A program made the translations under genes and the position numbers. 53,870 nt of DNA from Prochlorococcus sp. AG-402-I23. Lineage in GTDB: Bacteria; Cyanobacteriota; Cyanobacteriia; PCC-6307; Cyanobiaceae. This document shows, in pieces, positions 39,351-48,500 of this stretch (its first letter is position 1; every line of letters starts with the position of its first letter). The notes beneath the pieces are model-generated. The model searched no databases, had not been told where the DNA came from, and was given only the letters and a program-made list of their open reading frames with translations. The DNA is taken from NCBI GenBank assembly GCA_003216915.1, contig QCIB01000011.1, positions 1 through 53,870 of the forward strand. The letters run 5' to 3'.

Positions 39351-40639
39351 TTCAATACTTTTGATTTTTGATTATTAAAAGAATTATTACTTTTACCCTC
39401 TGCAATAAGGTATATCATGAAAAGCAAGATAACGGAACCAGCTATAAAAGGAGATTTAGGACCAAAACTATCATAAACCCTTCCTGCCATTGCAATTCCT
39501 AAAACCCCCCCAAGACTCTGTAGACCTTGAAGATTACTTAAAATTGATCCTTGTTTATCAATGTCTAATTTCTTTGATATTAGTGCTCTTAAGGTGGGCG
39601 TAATTAATCCTGCCCCAACGGCTAAAAATGATACAGCTGAATAAATATTAATTGTCGCATTTTCTTTTGGAGCAGTTATTAAAAGAGAACATGCTACAAG
39701 AATGAAGCCTGATCCGATAAGTGTTAATCGCATTTCTCCAAATTGTTTTACAAGAGGCCCAATTAGTCCTCCCTGAACGATAATTGCAATTATTCCTACT
39801 ACAACAAGAGTTCCACTTGATGCTTTTGTCGTCCAGTTTAAAGATTCTTGAAGGAAGAATATAAGTATATTGGTCAATCCAGTAAAAGCAATAAAGTAAA
39901 TAAAAAAAGCTAATGATAATTTTTTAATCTTTTCTTCTTTGAAAACTGTAAATAGGTTTTTTAAAGGGTTTTTTATAAAAGGTTTTGATTTATTTGAGTC
40001 ACTATTAGGCTTGGTTTCCGGTAAGTAAAAAAATACAAGGAGGAAATTTATTATTGGAATGATTGAGGCTATCAAAACTGGAATAATAAAATTATTATTT
40101 GTATTTTTGGCAAAAATAACAACAAAAATATTACCTAAGAAAAAACTTAAACCAAAAGCTACACCAATAAGTCCAAATGTTTTTGCTCTTTTTTCAGGGC
40201 TTGAAATATCTGCAAGAATTGTTGTTGCAGTAGCTGCAGTTCCCCCACTTAAACCGTCAATTAGTCTTGCTAAAAATAATAAAAATAAAGGGATAGAGGC
40301 TATTGAATTTGACCAATTAAATAGAACCGTAAAAGATAATATTGATATTCCTATGACTGAACCAGTAATACAAAAAAGAGTGACAGGTCTTCTTCCATAT
40401 CTATCGCTCATAAGTCCTATAAAAGGAGAAGCTGTAAATTGAGCTAATTGGTAAGTGCATGATAATAAACCATATGTACTTGCTTTAGAATCAAAAAGTA
40501 AAACAAAGGAGGGTAATATAGGTAGTAGTATGCTTTCACTTAAACGATCATTTAGAAGAGTGATAAAGGCACTAAGGAGAGTAAATTTTTTATTTGGTTT
40601 TAATAAACTTTCTTTCACAATATTTACCTTCATTACCAT
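39347..40639 (-). CDS. Major facilitator superfamily transporter
   Basis: A 430-residue protein with about twelve membrane segments. The loop 2-3 motif A is clear (G-L-M-S-D-R-Y-G-R-R, 75-84), and a related motif recurs in the second half (G-P-L-V-K-Q-F-G-E-M-R). Close to the DHA1 drug/H+ antiporter and tetracycline-resistance subfamily, but the substrate is unknown. The C-terminus is short and basic. Its coupling to ppk (4-base overlap) may mean cotranscription rather than a shared function. It starts divergently from the methyltransferase gene with only 24 bases between the ATGs. Confidence 0.88.
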   Translation of the reverse strand: MVMKVNIVKESLLKPNKKFTLLSAFITLLNDRLSESILLPILPSFVLLFDSKASTYGLLSCTYQLAQFTASPFIGLMSDRYGRRPVTLFCITGSVIGISILSFTVLFNWSNSIASIPLFLLFLARLIDGLSGGTAATATTILADISSPEKRAKTFGLIGVAFGLSFFLGNIFVVIFAKNTNNNFIIPVLIASIIPIINFLLVFFYLPETKPNSDSNKSKPFIKNPLKNLFTVFKEEKIKKLSLAFFIYFIAFTGLTNILIFFLQESLNWTTKASSGTLVVVGIIAIIVQGGLIGPLVKQFGEMRLTLIGSGFILVACSLLITAPKENATINIYSAVSFLAVGAGLITPTLRALISKKLDIDKQGSILSNLQGLQSLGGVLGIAMAGRVYDSFGPKSPFIAGSVILLFMIYLIAEGKSNNSFNNQKSKVLK

Positions 40640-40663
40640 TAACTTCTACTACCATACTTGTTA

Positions 40664-41479
40664 ATGGAGATTATTGTGCCCGGCATTGTTTATTTAGTTG
40701 GAGCAGGTCCTGGTGACCCTGAGCTTCTAACTCTAAAAGCTTTACGCCTAATAAAAAATTGTGATGCATTAGTACATGATGCTTTGATCCCGGATGAAAT
40801 AACAAAAGAGGCAGGAAAACATACAGAAATTTTCCATGTAGGTAAAAGAGCTGGAAAGTGTTCTGTACCTCAGAATGAAACTAATGCTCTTATTTTGAAA
40901 TTGGCAAAAGAAGGCAAAAATGTTGTAAGGCTTAAAGGGGGAGACCCATTCGTTTTTTCTAGAGGTGGTGAAGAGGTATCGATTTTAGAAAAAAATGGAA
41001 TTTCAGTTGAAATAGTTCCTGGTATTACTTCTGGAATAGCTGCCCCTACATATTTTGGTATTCCACTTACCCATAGAGATGCTGCGAGTTCCGTAACTTT
41101 CGTCACTGGACATGAGCGTGTAGATAAGGAAAAAAAGACAGTGAATTGGAGAGATTTAGCTAAATCATCAGATAGCTTAGTAATTTTTATGGGTATAAAA
41201 AATATTGAATTTATTGTGGAAGAATTAATTCTAGGTGGTTTAGATAAGAGTACTAAATGCGCTGTTATTCAAGAAGCTACTTTAAAAAATCAAAAATGTT
41301 TGATAGAGAAATTAGATAATCTTCCAGATAAAATCAAAGATAAAGAATTTTTAGCTCCATCAATTATCATTATTGGAAAAATTGTTGAATTTAAGGTTAA
41401 TAACAATATAACTAAAGTATCTGATGTCTATTTACCAGATATTAATAAAGTTCAACTATATAATAAATCCCAAAAGTAA
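40664..41479 (+). CDS. cobA: Uroporphyrinogen-III C-methyltransferase (SUMT)
   Basis: Methylates uroporphyrinogen III at C2 and C7 with SAM to precorrin-2, the branch to siroheme and cobalamin. The 271 residues cover a stand-alone SUMT: Y-L-V-G-A-G-P-G-D-P-E-L-L-T-L-K near the N-terminus, R-L-K-G-G-D-P-F-V-F-S-R-G-G-E-E, V-P-G-I-T-S-G and P-L-T-H-R-D-A-A-S-S. The frame opens with TTG at 40658; the ATG at 40664 is preferred. The gene fits the cobalamin need of QueG. The last 28 bases overlap the convergent pabC gene. Confidence 0.95.
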   Translation: MEIIVPGIVYLVGAGPGDPELLTLKALRLIKNCDALVHDALIPDEITKEAGKHTEIFHVGKRAGKCSVPQNETNALILKLAKEGKNVVRLKGGDPFVFSRGGEEVSILEKNGISVEIVPGITSGIAAPTYFGIPLTHRDAASSVTFVTGHERVDKEKKTVNWRDLAKSSDSLVIFMGIKNIEFIVEELILGGLDKSTKCAVIQEATLKNQKCLIEKLDNLPDKIKDKEFLAPSIIIIGKIVEFKVNNNITKVSDVYLPDINKVQLYNKSQK

Positions 41480-42279
41480 ATTGGATCGAATTTAGGTTTA
41501 AGCTTTAAATCATCAACTTGATTAATTTGTCTGCAAGATAAGCTATTAATTGCAACTATTATGTCATCATTTTGAAATTCTGGAGGAATTAATTCTTCTT
41601 TTACAATTTTCAATTTTAAAGCTTGAGAAACCATAATCCCCTCTAAACAGCCGCTCTCTTTTCTAGGAGTTATCCATTGATTATTTCTTTTAATTAGAAG
41701 ATTAAATGTACTTCCACAACAAAGTTCACCTGAGGTATTCAAAAGGATAGAATCATCAAATGATTTTTCATTAGCTTCTGTCAAAACTTGTATTGCCTGA
41801 TTATATGAAAATGTTTTGCATTTACTTATAAGACTGAATTCATTTATTTTTTCCGTTTGACTAATGCAAACGTTTATCGGGTTAAAATTTGGTTTGATTC
41901 TATAAAACTCAAGCCATAAATTGTCCAAATTTTTTGTCTCTAAAGTGCTATCAATTCTTAGTGTTCGACCTTCATTAGTTCCTCGACTATAGTTTATTCT
42001 TACTGAAGCAAATTGATCATTTTTAAGCGATAACTTTTTAATTCCATCGTGAATAAGTTGTCTCAAAGTTAATTTATTTATTTTGAGGTTAATATTTAAA
42101 ATCTTGCTACTTTTTACTAATCTTTTCAGATGTTCATCAAAAAGAATAGGTTTGTTTTCTTTTATCAAAATGGTTTCAAATATACCATCAGCAAATTTTA
42201 ATCCTCTATTATTAGCAGCAATAAATATTCTATCAATATCCAACCATTGATCCTTGTGCCAGCCTAATGTTTCAATCAT
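41452..42279 (-). CDS. pabC: Aminodeoxychorismate lyase-like PLP enzyme
   Basis: Fold-type IV PLP protein, 275 residues. The N-terminal N-R-G-L-K-F-A-D-G-I-F-E-T matches aminodeoxychorismate lyase and branched-chain aminotransferase proteins, and Lys155 (C-K-T-F-S-Y-N) fits the PLP lysine. It follows pabB with a 4-base overlap, so the lyase that releases p-aminobenzoate is the most likely role. Oddly, the site that normally holds the Glu pairing with the PLP ring nitrogen (E. coli PabC G-W-V-T-E) reads G-E-L-C-C here, putting Cys188 at that position by eye alignment. D-amino-acid aminotransferase is the alternative. The 3' end overlaps cobA. Confidence 0.85.
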   Translation of the reverse strand: MIETLGWHKDQWLDIDRIFIAANNRGLKFADGIFETILIKENKPILFDEHLKRLVKSSKILNINLKINKLTLRQLIHDGIKKLSLKNDQFASVRINYSRGTNEGRTLRIDSTLETKNLDNLWLEFYRIKPNFNPINVCISQTEKINEFSLISKCKTFSYNQAIQVLTEANEKSFDDSILLNTSGELCCGSTFNLLIKRNNQWITPRKESGCLEGIMVSQALKLKIVKEELIPPEFQNDDIIVAINSLSCRQINQVDDLKLKPKFDPIYFWDLLYS

Positions 42280-43589
42280 TTTAGTGAATCAATTAATGGT
42301 AAAAGTTTCCACTTTAGTTCATCAGTTTCCTCCTCCGGGTCTGAGTCAATAACTATTCCGCAACCAGCATATATATTGATTTTGTTGTCTTTAATTAAAA
42401 ATGATCTTATTAGTATATTGCTGTCAAACTCTCCATTCCAGTCAAGTTTCAAAAATGAGCCACAGTATGGTCCGCGTTCACATTCTTCTAATTCAAAAAG
42501 TCTCTGGCATGATCTTAATTTAGGTGCTCCAGTTATAGAGCCCCCAGGCCAACAAGCTTTTAGTAAATCAATCCAGTTCGTGTCTTTTTTTAATTTGCCT
42601 CTGATTACTGAAGTTAGATGATGAACTTTTAAGAAACTTTCAAGTTTTAATATTTCTGGCACCATAATACTTCCTGTTTTGCAAACTTTACTTAAATCAT
42701 TTCTTATTAGGTCAACAATCATAATATTTTCGGCTCTATCTTTCTCGTTAGTTATTAAATCGATGGCATTCAGTGCGTCTTGATTTAAATCTTTATCTCT
42801 GGATCTAGTTCCTTTGATAGGTCTTGATTCTACAAAATTTTTATTATCTATTTTTAAAAATCTTTCTGGCGAGGTAGATAATACAGCCTCTTTATAATTA
42901 TTATTTATTATTATTCCTCCAAAGGGAGCTCTTAATTTCCTTCTTATTTTCAAATAAATATCTAGAGGATTATAGTTTTTGGAAGATTCAATTTCGCATT
43001 TAGTTGTTAGGTTTGCTTGAAATATATCTCCTAAGGAAATTAATTTTTTCAATTTTAAAATATTTTTCTGAAATTTTTCAGCCATTTCGTCCAAATTTAT
43101 TTTTGAAAAATCAAAATTCAACTTTGTTTTAATAATATTTTCTTCTTCGATATTTTTTATATTGTTGATTATGTTTTTATAATTCATCAGTTCAGATGAG
43201 TTTGTGCCTTCGATAATTATTTCTTTTTTTATTAGATTACATTTAATGATTGGATCATATGATGCAATCCATAAAGTTGCCATATTAGATTTTTTCCATG
43301 GGTTTTTTGGTTCTATGTAAACTCCAGCTTCATAACTTAACCATCCGATCCAAAATCCTTTTCCAATATTTCTTAAATTGTTAAATGGATTATTAGTTTT
43401 GTCTAAGTTATTGATATCTCTTGATTGGATTATTTTTTTAGGTTTAATTCCTATTATTGACCATTCCCCATTTTCTTTGCCATCGCTGTCTAGCCAAGCT
43501 AATCCTTTATCTCCAAATTTTTTTGTTAGATGATGCGTAATCAGTGCTGGATCTATCCATTTTTCTAGAATTATTTTTTTTATTTTCAT
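42276..43589 (-). CDS. pabB: p-Aminobenzoate synthase component I (PabB)
   Basis: Aminates chorismate to 4-amino-4-deoxychorismate with a glutaminase partner (PabA/TrpG, elsewhere). The 437 residues carry the chorismate-binding fold: G-D-I-F-Q-A-N-L-T (187-195), S-T-S-P-E-R-F-L, R-P-I-K-G-T-R-S-R (256-264) with Lys259, D-R-A-E-N-I-M-I-V-D-L-I-R-N-D-L, and P-G-G-S-I-T-G-A-P-K near the C-terminus. The P-I-K-G-T form with Lys is the PabB signature; anthranilate synthase TrpE has P-I-A-G-T. It overlaps queC upstream and pabC downstream by 4 bases each. Confidence 0.95.
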   Translation of the reverse strand: MKIKKIILEKWIDPALITHHLTKKFGDKGLAWLDSDGKENGEWSIIGIKPKKIIQSRDINNLDKTNNPFNNLRNIGKGFWIGWLSYEAGVYIEPKNPWKKSNMATLWIASYDPIIKCNLIKKEIIIEGTNSSELMNYKNIINNIKNIEEENIIKTKLNFDFSKINLDEMAEKFQKNILKLKKLISLGDIFQANLTTKCEIESSKNYNPLDIYLKIRRKLRAPFGGIIINNNYKEAVLSTSPERFLKIDNKNFVESRPIKGTRSRDKDLNQDALNAIDLITNEKDRAENIMIVDLIRNDLSKVCKTGSIMVPEILKLESFLKVHHLTSVIRGKLKKDTNWIDLLKACWPGGSITGAPKLRSCQRLFELEECERGPYCGSFLKLDWNGEFDSNILIRSFLIKDNKINIYAGCGIVIDSDPEEETDELKWKLLPLIDSLK

Positions 43590-44260
43590 TTTTTATTATT
43601 GTTATTAAGCCATTTTTCATAAGCAGCATTTCTAATTCTGCAGCTATCACACTTACCGCATGGTTTGGAATTACCCGAATAACAACTCCATGTTTTATCT
43701 AAAGGGACATGATTATCAAAAGCTAATTTAATAATTTCCTCTTTATTTAAATCTAATAGTGGTGTCCAAAGTTTTATTGGATTATTTTCTCTTCCTCTTT
43801 TATTGGCTAAATCTGCTAACTCTTGAAATTTTTTAATGTAGTCAGGTCTGCAATCTGGATAACCAGAATAATCTAGTGCATTAACTCCTAATCCTATAAA
43901 ATCAGCATCTATTGCTTCGGCATAACTTAGTGCAACGGAAATAAATATAGTATTTCTCCCAGGAACATAAGTATTAGGAATTTTATTAGTTTGTACTCCT
44001 TCTATTGGAATATTTTTTTTAGTATCAGTTAATGACGAGCCTCCCCATAAAGATAAGTCAAGCTTAATGATTTTAAATTCGTCGATATCAAAGTGTTTTG
44101 CAATTATTGATGCAGAATTTAATTCTTTTTTATGACGTTGACCGTAGTCAAATGAAAGGCCAAAAATTTTAGCTTCGGATTTTTTGGCGATACCAGTAAC
44201 TGTAGAAGAATCTAAACCTCCAGATAATAAAACTACTATCGATTTATTTTTAAGAGTCAT
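43586..44260 (-). CDS. queC: 7-cyano-7-deazaguanine synthase QueC
   Basis: Converts 7-carboxy-7-deazaguanine to preQ0 with ammonia and ATP, in queuosine synthesis. The 224 residues have the PP-loop S-G-G-L-D-S-S at 13-19, G-L-S-F-D-Y-G-Q-R-H, V-P-G-R-N-T-I-F and a zinc site from Cys193, Cys201, Cys204 and Cys207 (C-G-K-C-D-S-C). It follows queE by 6 bases and overlaps pabB by 4 (ATGA), so preQ0 and p-aminobenzoate genes are translated together. Confidence 0.97.
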   Translation of the reverse strand: MTLKNKSIVVLLSGGLDSSTVTGIAKKSEAKIFGLSFDYGQRHKKELNSASIIAKHFDIDEFKIIKLDLSLWGGSSLTDTKKNIPIEGVQTNKIPNTYVPGRNTIFISVALSYAEAIDADFIGLGVNALDYSGYPDCRPDYIKKFQELADLANKRGRENNPIKLWTPLLDLNKEEIIKLAFDNHVPLDKTWSCYSGNSKPCGKCDSCRIRNAAYEKWLNNNNKK

Positions 44261-44266
44261 ATGATT

Positions 44267-44944
44267 TCAATTAATTTTTAAGTATTTGTGAGTTTGAAGG
44301 CTCAATTTCCAATCGGGGTTATTTTTTACGAAATCAATAGCAAGAGAAAAACCATTCGCATTGTTCCATGCTGGCTGTAAATAAAAAATTTTATCTTCTT
44401 TTTTTAAGCCATCTTCGCTTTTAGAGAGTTGATATTGTTTTAAAGTTTCTTTTTTTATTTGAATAGCAAATTCAATATCTTCTATTTCATTTATGATTAT
44501 TTTGATCTCATTACAGTTTTTTAAAAAATAATTTTTTGGAGGTGAGTGTCTTTTAGGAGATAAAGTAATCCAGTCATAGCTTCCTGATATCGAATTAACT
44601 CCACTTGTCTCAATATGAATCTTCATTGGCTTTTGTTCTTCTCCCATTGTAATTTTTTTTATAGCTTTGCAAAAATTATCCAAGTTATGTTGTAAAGGTT
44701 CTCCACCTGTAATAACGCAAAAAGATGCTCCTTTTTTTCTGGCAATTTTTATGCGATCTATTATTTTTTCAATTGATATAGAAGGGTGTTTTTTCTCGTC
44801 CCATGAATTCTTGGTATCGCACCACGAACATCCAACTTTGCATCCGGCTAATCTTACAAAAAAAGCACTTTTTCCAGCGTGATAACCTTCACCTTGTAAT
44901 GAATGAAATTGTTCGACTAAGGGTAAAAAATTTGTCATTTTCAT
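44267..44944 (-). CDS. queE: 7-carboxy-7-deazaguanine synthase QueE
   Basis: A radical SAM enzyme that contracts the ring of 6-carboxy-tetrahydropterin to 7-carboxy-7-deazaguanine. The 225 residues include the cluster motif Cys35, Cys39, Cys42 (C-K-V-G-C-S-W-C-D-T) after F-H-S-L-Q-G-E-G-Y-H, then V-I-T-G-G-E-P-L-Q-H and H-I-E-T-S-G. The CxxxCxxC spacing is the canonical one. It lies 18 bases after pyrG and 6 bases before queC. The two possible ATGs (44944 and 44938) differ by two codons. Confidence 0.96.
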   Translation of the reverse strand: MKMTNFLPLVEQFHSLQGEGYHAGKSAFFVRLAGCKVGCSWCDTKNSWDEKKHPSISIEKIIDRIKIARKKGASFCVITGGEPLQHNLDNFCKAIKKITMGEEQKPMKIHIETSGVNSISGSYDWITLSPKRHSPPKNYFLKNCNEIKIIINEIEDIEFAIQIKKETLKQYQLSKSEDGLKKEDKIFYLQPAWNNANGFSLAIDFVKNNPDWKLSLQTHKYLKIN

Positions 44945-44962
44945 TCAAAAAAATAAAGAATA

Positions 44963-46573
44963 TTAATTTGATTGAGTTAACTTATCTTGAGAGGCTTTTA
45001 TTAATCCTTTAAATAAAGGATGAGGTTTGCCAGGTCTTGATAAAAACTCAGGATGATATTGACAGGCTAAGAAGTATGGATGATTTTCTAACTCAATTAA
45101 CTCGACTAATCTGCCATCTGGTGATGTACCACTAATTTTGTATCCAGAATCTAAAAAACTTTGTTTGTAGTAATTATTAAATTCGTATCTATGCCGATGT
45201 CTCTCATAAATAACATCCTCATCATATAAGTTTTTTCCAGTTGTATTTTTTGTCAGTCTACATGGATAAACTCCAAGCCTCATTGTCCCACCTAAATCAA
45301 CTACATCTTCCTGTTCTGGTAATAAATGTATCACTGGATTTGGAGTGTTTGGGTCTAGTTCTGAACTAGATGCATCTGGAAGATTAGCTACATTCCTGGC
45401 CCATTCTATAACTGCACATTGCATGCCAAGGCACAAACCTAAAAAGGGAATTTTATTTTCTCTTGCGAATTTTATAGCCGAAATTTTTCCATTTACTCCT
45501 CTATTGCCAAATCCCCCGGGTACGACAATTGCATCAACTTCATTTAAGTAAGTTTCTGCTGAATTTTTTTCTATCATTTCAGCACTTACCCAATGTAAAT
45601 CTAATAAAGCCCTTTGTTCAATGCATGCATGTCTTAAAGCTTCAACAACGGATAAATATGCATCTCCAAGTTCAATATATTTGCCTACAAGTGCAACTTT
45701 TATTGGATCTCCAGGATTTCTTAGGTTGTGTATTAGTTGCTCCCAATTTTTCAAATCACATTTTTTATCTTCAAGGTCTAAATACTTCAAGGTTTCTTTG
45801 CATAAACCTTCTTTTTTTAAAGAAAGAGGTACAGAATATATACTGTCTGCGTCTAAAGCTTCAATTACAGAGTTGATATTGACACCGCAAAAACCACTAA
45901 GCTTTTTTTTAAGAGCTTCATTGATAGATTTATCACTTCGGCATACAAGTAAATCTGGCTGAATTCCAATTGATCTTAATTCTTTCACTGAATGTTGTGT
46001 TGGTTTAGTTTTTATTTCGCCAGAGGTTTTGATGTAAGGAAGTAATGTTACGTGTATGTATGCAACATCGTTCCTATTGACATCATTTTTGAATTCTCTT
46101 ATTGCCTCTAAAAAAGGTAGAGATTCAATATCACCAACTGTTCCACCAATTTCAGTAATAATAATATCTGCATTGCTGTTAGCGGCTACTCTATGAATCC
46201 TTTCTCTAATTTCTCCCGTTATGTGAGGTATTACTTGCACGGTTCCACCGTTATAATTACCTCTTCTTTCTTTATTAATAACTGCTTGATAAATAGATCC
46301 CGTAGTCACACTATTTAACCGAGTCATTGCAGTATCAGTAAATCTTTCATAGTGACCTAAATCTAGATCGGTTTCAGCCCCATCTTCGGTTACAAATACT
46401 TCTCCATGTTGAAAAGGGCTCATAGTTCCTGGATCAACATTTAGATATGGATCTAGTTTTAATATTGAAACACTATATCCTCTAGATTTTAATAATCTTC
46501 CTAAGCTTGCAGCTACAATCCCTTTACCAATGCTAGAAACTACTCCTCCGGTGACAAATACAAATTTTGACAT
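44963..46573 (-). CDS. pyrG: CTP synthase PyrG
   Basis: Aminates UTP to CTP with glutamine. The 536 residues have the synthase domain ([13 protein letters not shown] near 6-18, the Mg/ATP site [10 protein letters not shown]) and the C-terminal glutaminase with P-G-G-F-G-N-R-G and the nucleophile Cys in F-L-G-L-C-L-G-M-Q, closing with H-P-E-F. In the 75-base upstream gap an AGGAGG stands at 46597-46602 on this strand, but 23 bases from the ATG, too far for normal use. It may be a remnant or part of a leader. Confidence 0.98.
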   Translation of the reverse strand: MSKFVFVTGGVVSSIGKGIVAASLGRLLKSRGYSVSILKLDPYLNVDPGTMSPFQHGEVFVTEDGAETDLDLGHYERFTDTAMTRLNSVTTGSIYQAVINKERRGNYNGGTVQVIPHITGEIRERIHRVAANSNADIIITEIGGTVGDIESLPFLEAIREFKNDVNRNDVAYIHVTLLPYIKTSGEIKTKPTQHSVKELRSIGIQPDLLVCRSDKSINEALKKKLSGFCGVNINSVIEALDADSIYSVPLSLKKEGLCKETLKYLDLEDKKCDLKNWEQLIHNLRNPGDPIKVALVGKYIELGDAYLSVVEALRHACIEQRALLDLHWVSAEMIEKNSAETYLNEVDAIVVPGGFGNRGVNGKISAIKFARENKIPFLGLCLGMQCAVIEWARNVANLPDASSSELDPNTPNPVIHLLPEQEDVVDLGGTMRLGVYPCRLTKNTTGKNLYDEDVIYERHRHRYEFNNYYKQSFLDSGYKISGTSPDGRLVELIELENHPYFLACQYHPEFLSRPGKPHPLFKGLIKASQDKLTQSN

Positions 46574-46648
46574 TAAATATTTTTAATTAAGCACAGCCTC
46601 CTTATATTTTATTTAAACAAAAAACTTTTAGAACATCCATATATATTC

Positions 46649-48445
46649 TTATTCATCAATTGTTATTTCAATATCTAATTCTTTTAATTGTGATTCAGAG
46701 ACATTGGAAGGTGCATTTGTGAGAAGACATTTTGCTTGTTGATTTTTTGGAAACGCAATGGTTTCTCTGATTGAATCTGCACCAATGATCAGCATGGTAA
46801 TACGATCCAATCCAAACGCTATTCCACCATGAGGAGGAGCCCCCATTTCTAAGGCTTCTATTAAAAATCCAAATTTTTCATCAATCTCTTTATCAGTAAG
46901 TCCTACCGTTTTCAGAACCTGTCTTTGTAAGTTCGCCTCATGAATACGTAAAGAGCCACCTCCTAATTCCAATCCATTAAGAACTAAGTCATAAGCATTT
47001 GCTATAGAGCTCTCAATTTCTTTTTTCAAGTTTTCAGAATCTTTAGATTTTATATTTTTTGGAGAACAAAAAGGATGATGTAAAGCTTCATATCTATTTT
47101 CATCTTCATTTCTCTCAAACATAGGGAAGTCAGTTACCCATAAGAAATTCCATTTGCTTTTATCTATGAGATTTAATTCTTTTGCGATATATTGTCTAAC
47201 CCTATCTAATGACTGATTGACAATTTGTTTATCTCCAGCTCCTAAGAGGATTAAGTCTCCATCTTTTGCTTCTGTGATTTTTAAAATATCAGCTATATGC
47301 TCTTCACTTAAATTATTTTTAATTGCCCCAATAGTCTCAAGCTCATCTCCTTTGACCCTTATAAAGGCTAAACCACCAGCTCCTGCGTCTTGAGCTACTT
47401 TGAAGATGTCACCTCCCGGTTTAATTCTTACGTTGCTAATACTTGAATTGCCTCCTTTGACTGTTATGGATTTTATATACCCTCCAGACTTAATTGCCTT
47501 GGTGAAAATATTAAATCCAATATTACCTAATACTCCTCCTAAATCTTTCAATAACATTTGATATCTAGTATCTGGTCTATCAGTGCCGTAATTATCCATT
47601 GCTGCCTGCCATGTCATTCTTGGAAAAGGATTATTAAAATTAATATTTAACACTTCTTTCCATATTTTTTTTATGAGACTTTCATTAAAAGAAATTATTT
47701 CTTCTTCACTAATAAAGCTCATCTCAATATCTAATTGAGTAAACTCTGGCTGTCTATCTGCCCTTAAGTCTTCATCACGGAAACATTTTGCGATTTGATA
47801 ATACTTATCTAAGCCCCCAACCATTAAAAGTTGTTTAAAGAGTTGTGGGGATTGAGGTAAAGCAAAAAATTCTCCATTTGAAAGACGTGCAGGAACAAGA
47901 AAATCGCGAGCCCCTTCAGGAGTTGACTTTGTAAGTAATGGGGTCTCTACTTCTGTAAATCCAAAATTATCAAGAAATTCTCTAGCAACTTTAATAATCT
48001 TATGTCTTGTTTTTAAATTTTCTAGTAATTTTCCCCTTCTTAAATCAAGGTATCTATATTTTAATCTGAGTTCCTCTTTTGTATTTTCATAATCATGTAT
48101 AGATACTGGAAAAGGTAAGTTGTTTTTAATTTGGTTGAGAATTTGTAAATCTTTAACCTTAAGCTCTAACTCTCCAGTACTTAAATTTGTATTTATGGAA
48201 TCTTTGGGCCTTTCATTAATAATTCCGCTGACCATTATTACTGTTTCATTTCTTAGAGTTTCTGCCTGTTTAAATAGATCTGCACCATCATCGGGGTTAA
48301 TTGTTATTTGTAGGAATCCACTATGGTCTCTTAAATCAATAAAAATTACACCACCATGATCTCTTCTTCTATCTACCCATCCGCATAAATTAACTAATTT
48401 ACCAATATCTGTATTATTGAGTTCTTCACAAATTTTGTTTCTCAT
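46649..48445 (-). CDS. aspS: Aspartyl-tRNA synthetase, probably non-discriminating (Asp/Asn)
   Basis: A class II synthetase of 598 residues, the bacterial type with GAD insertion (about 280-420). N-terminal OB-fold: [14 protein letters not shown] (20-33); catalytic [16 protein letters not shown] and G-I-A-F-G-L-D-R. His30 and a non-Lys (Asp82) occupy the anticodon-domain positions that are Leu and Lys in the discriminating E. coli enzyme; the His form is linked to charging both tRNA-Asp and tRNA-Asn. This fits cyanobacteria that make Asn-tRNA with GatCAB. The sequence does not show whether AsnRS is absent. Confidence 0.96.
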   Translation of the reverse strand: MRNKICEELNNTDIGKLVNLCGWVDRRRDHGGVIFIDLRDHSGFLQITINPDDGADLFKQAETLRNETVIMVSGIINERPKDSINTNLSTGELELKVKDLQILNQIKNNLPFPVSIHDYENTKEELRLKYRYLDLRRGKLLENLKTRHKIIKVAREFLDNFGFTEVETPLLTKSTPEGARDFLVPARLSNGEFFALPQSPQLFKQLLMVGGLDKYYQIAKCFRDEDLRADRQPEFTQLDIEMSFISEEEIISFNESLIKKIWKEVLNINFNNPFPRMTWQAAMDNYGTDRPDTRYQMLLKDLGGVLGNIGFNIFTKAIKSGGYIKSITVKGGNSSISNVRIKPGGDIFKVAQDAGAGGLAFIRVKGDELETIGAIKNNLSEEHIADILKITEAKDGDLILLGAGDKQIVNQSLDRVRQYIAKELNLIDKSKWNFLWVTDFPMFERNEDENRYEALHHPFCSPKNIKSKDSENLKKEIESSIANAYDLVLNGLELGGGSLRIHEANLQRQVLKTVGLTDKEIDEKFGFLIEALEMGAPPHGGIAFGLDRITMLIIGADSIRETIAFPKNQQAKCLLTNAPSNVSESQLKELDIEITIDE

Positions 48446-48500
48446 CTAAGTATGGTTTATTTATCAATAACTTATAATAATTCTTTAAGGGTAAATTTAG

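Noticed and set aside
40059..40442. 127-residue plus-strand frame inside the MFS gene
   Set aside because: Antisense to a clear membrane transporter; its composition simply mirrors that gene and no domain is visible.
45529..45962. Two overlapping plus-strand frames within pyrG
   Set aside because: Antisense to a clear CTP synthase, Leu/Ser-rich with no ordered family pattern.
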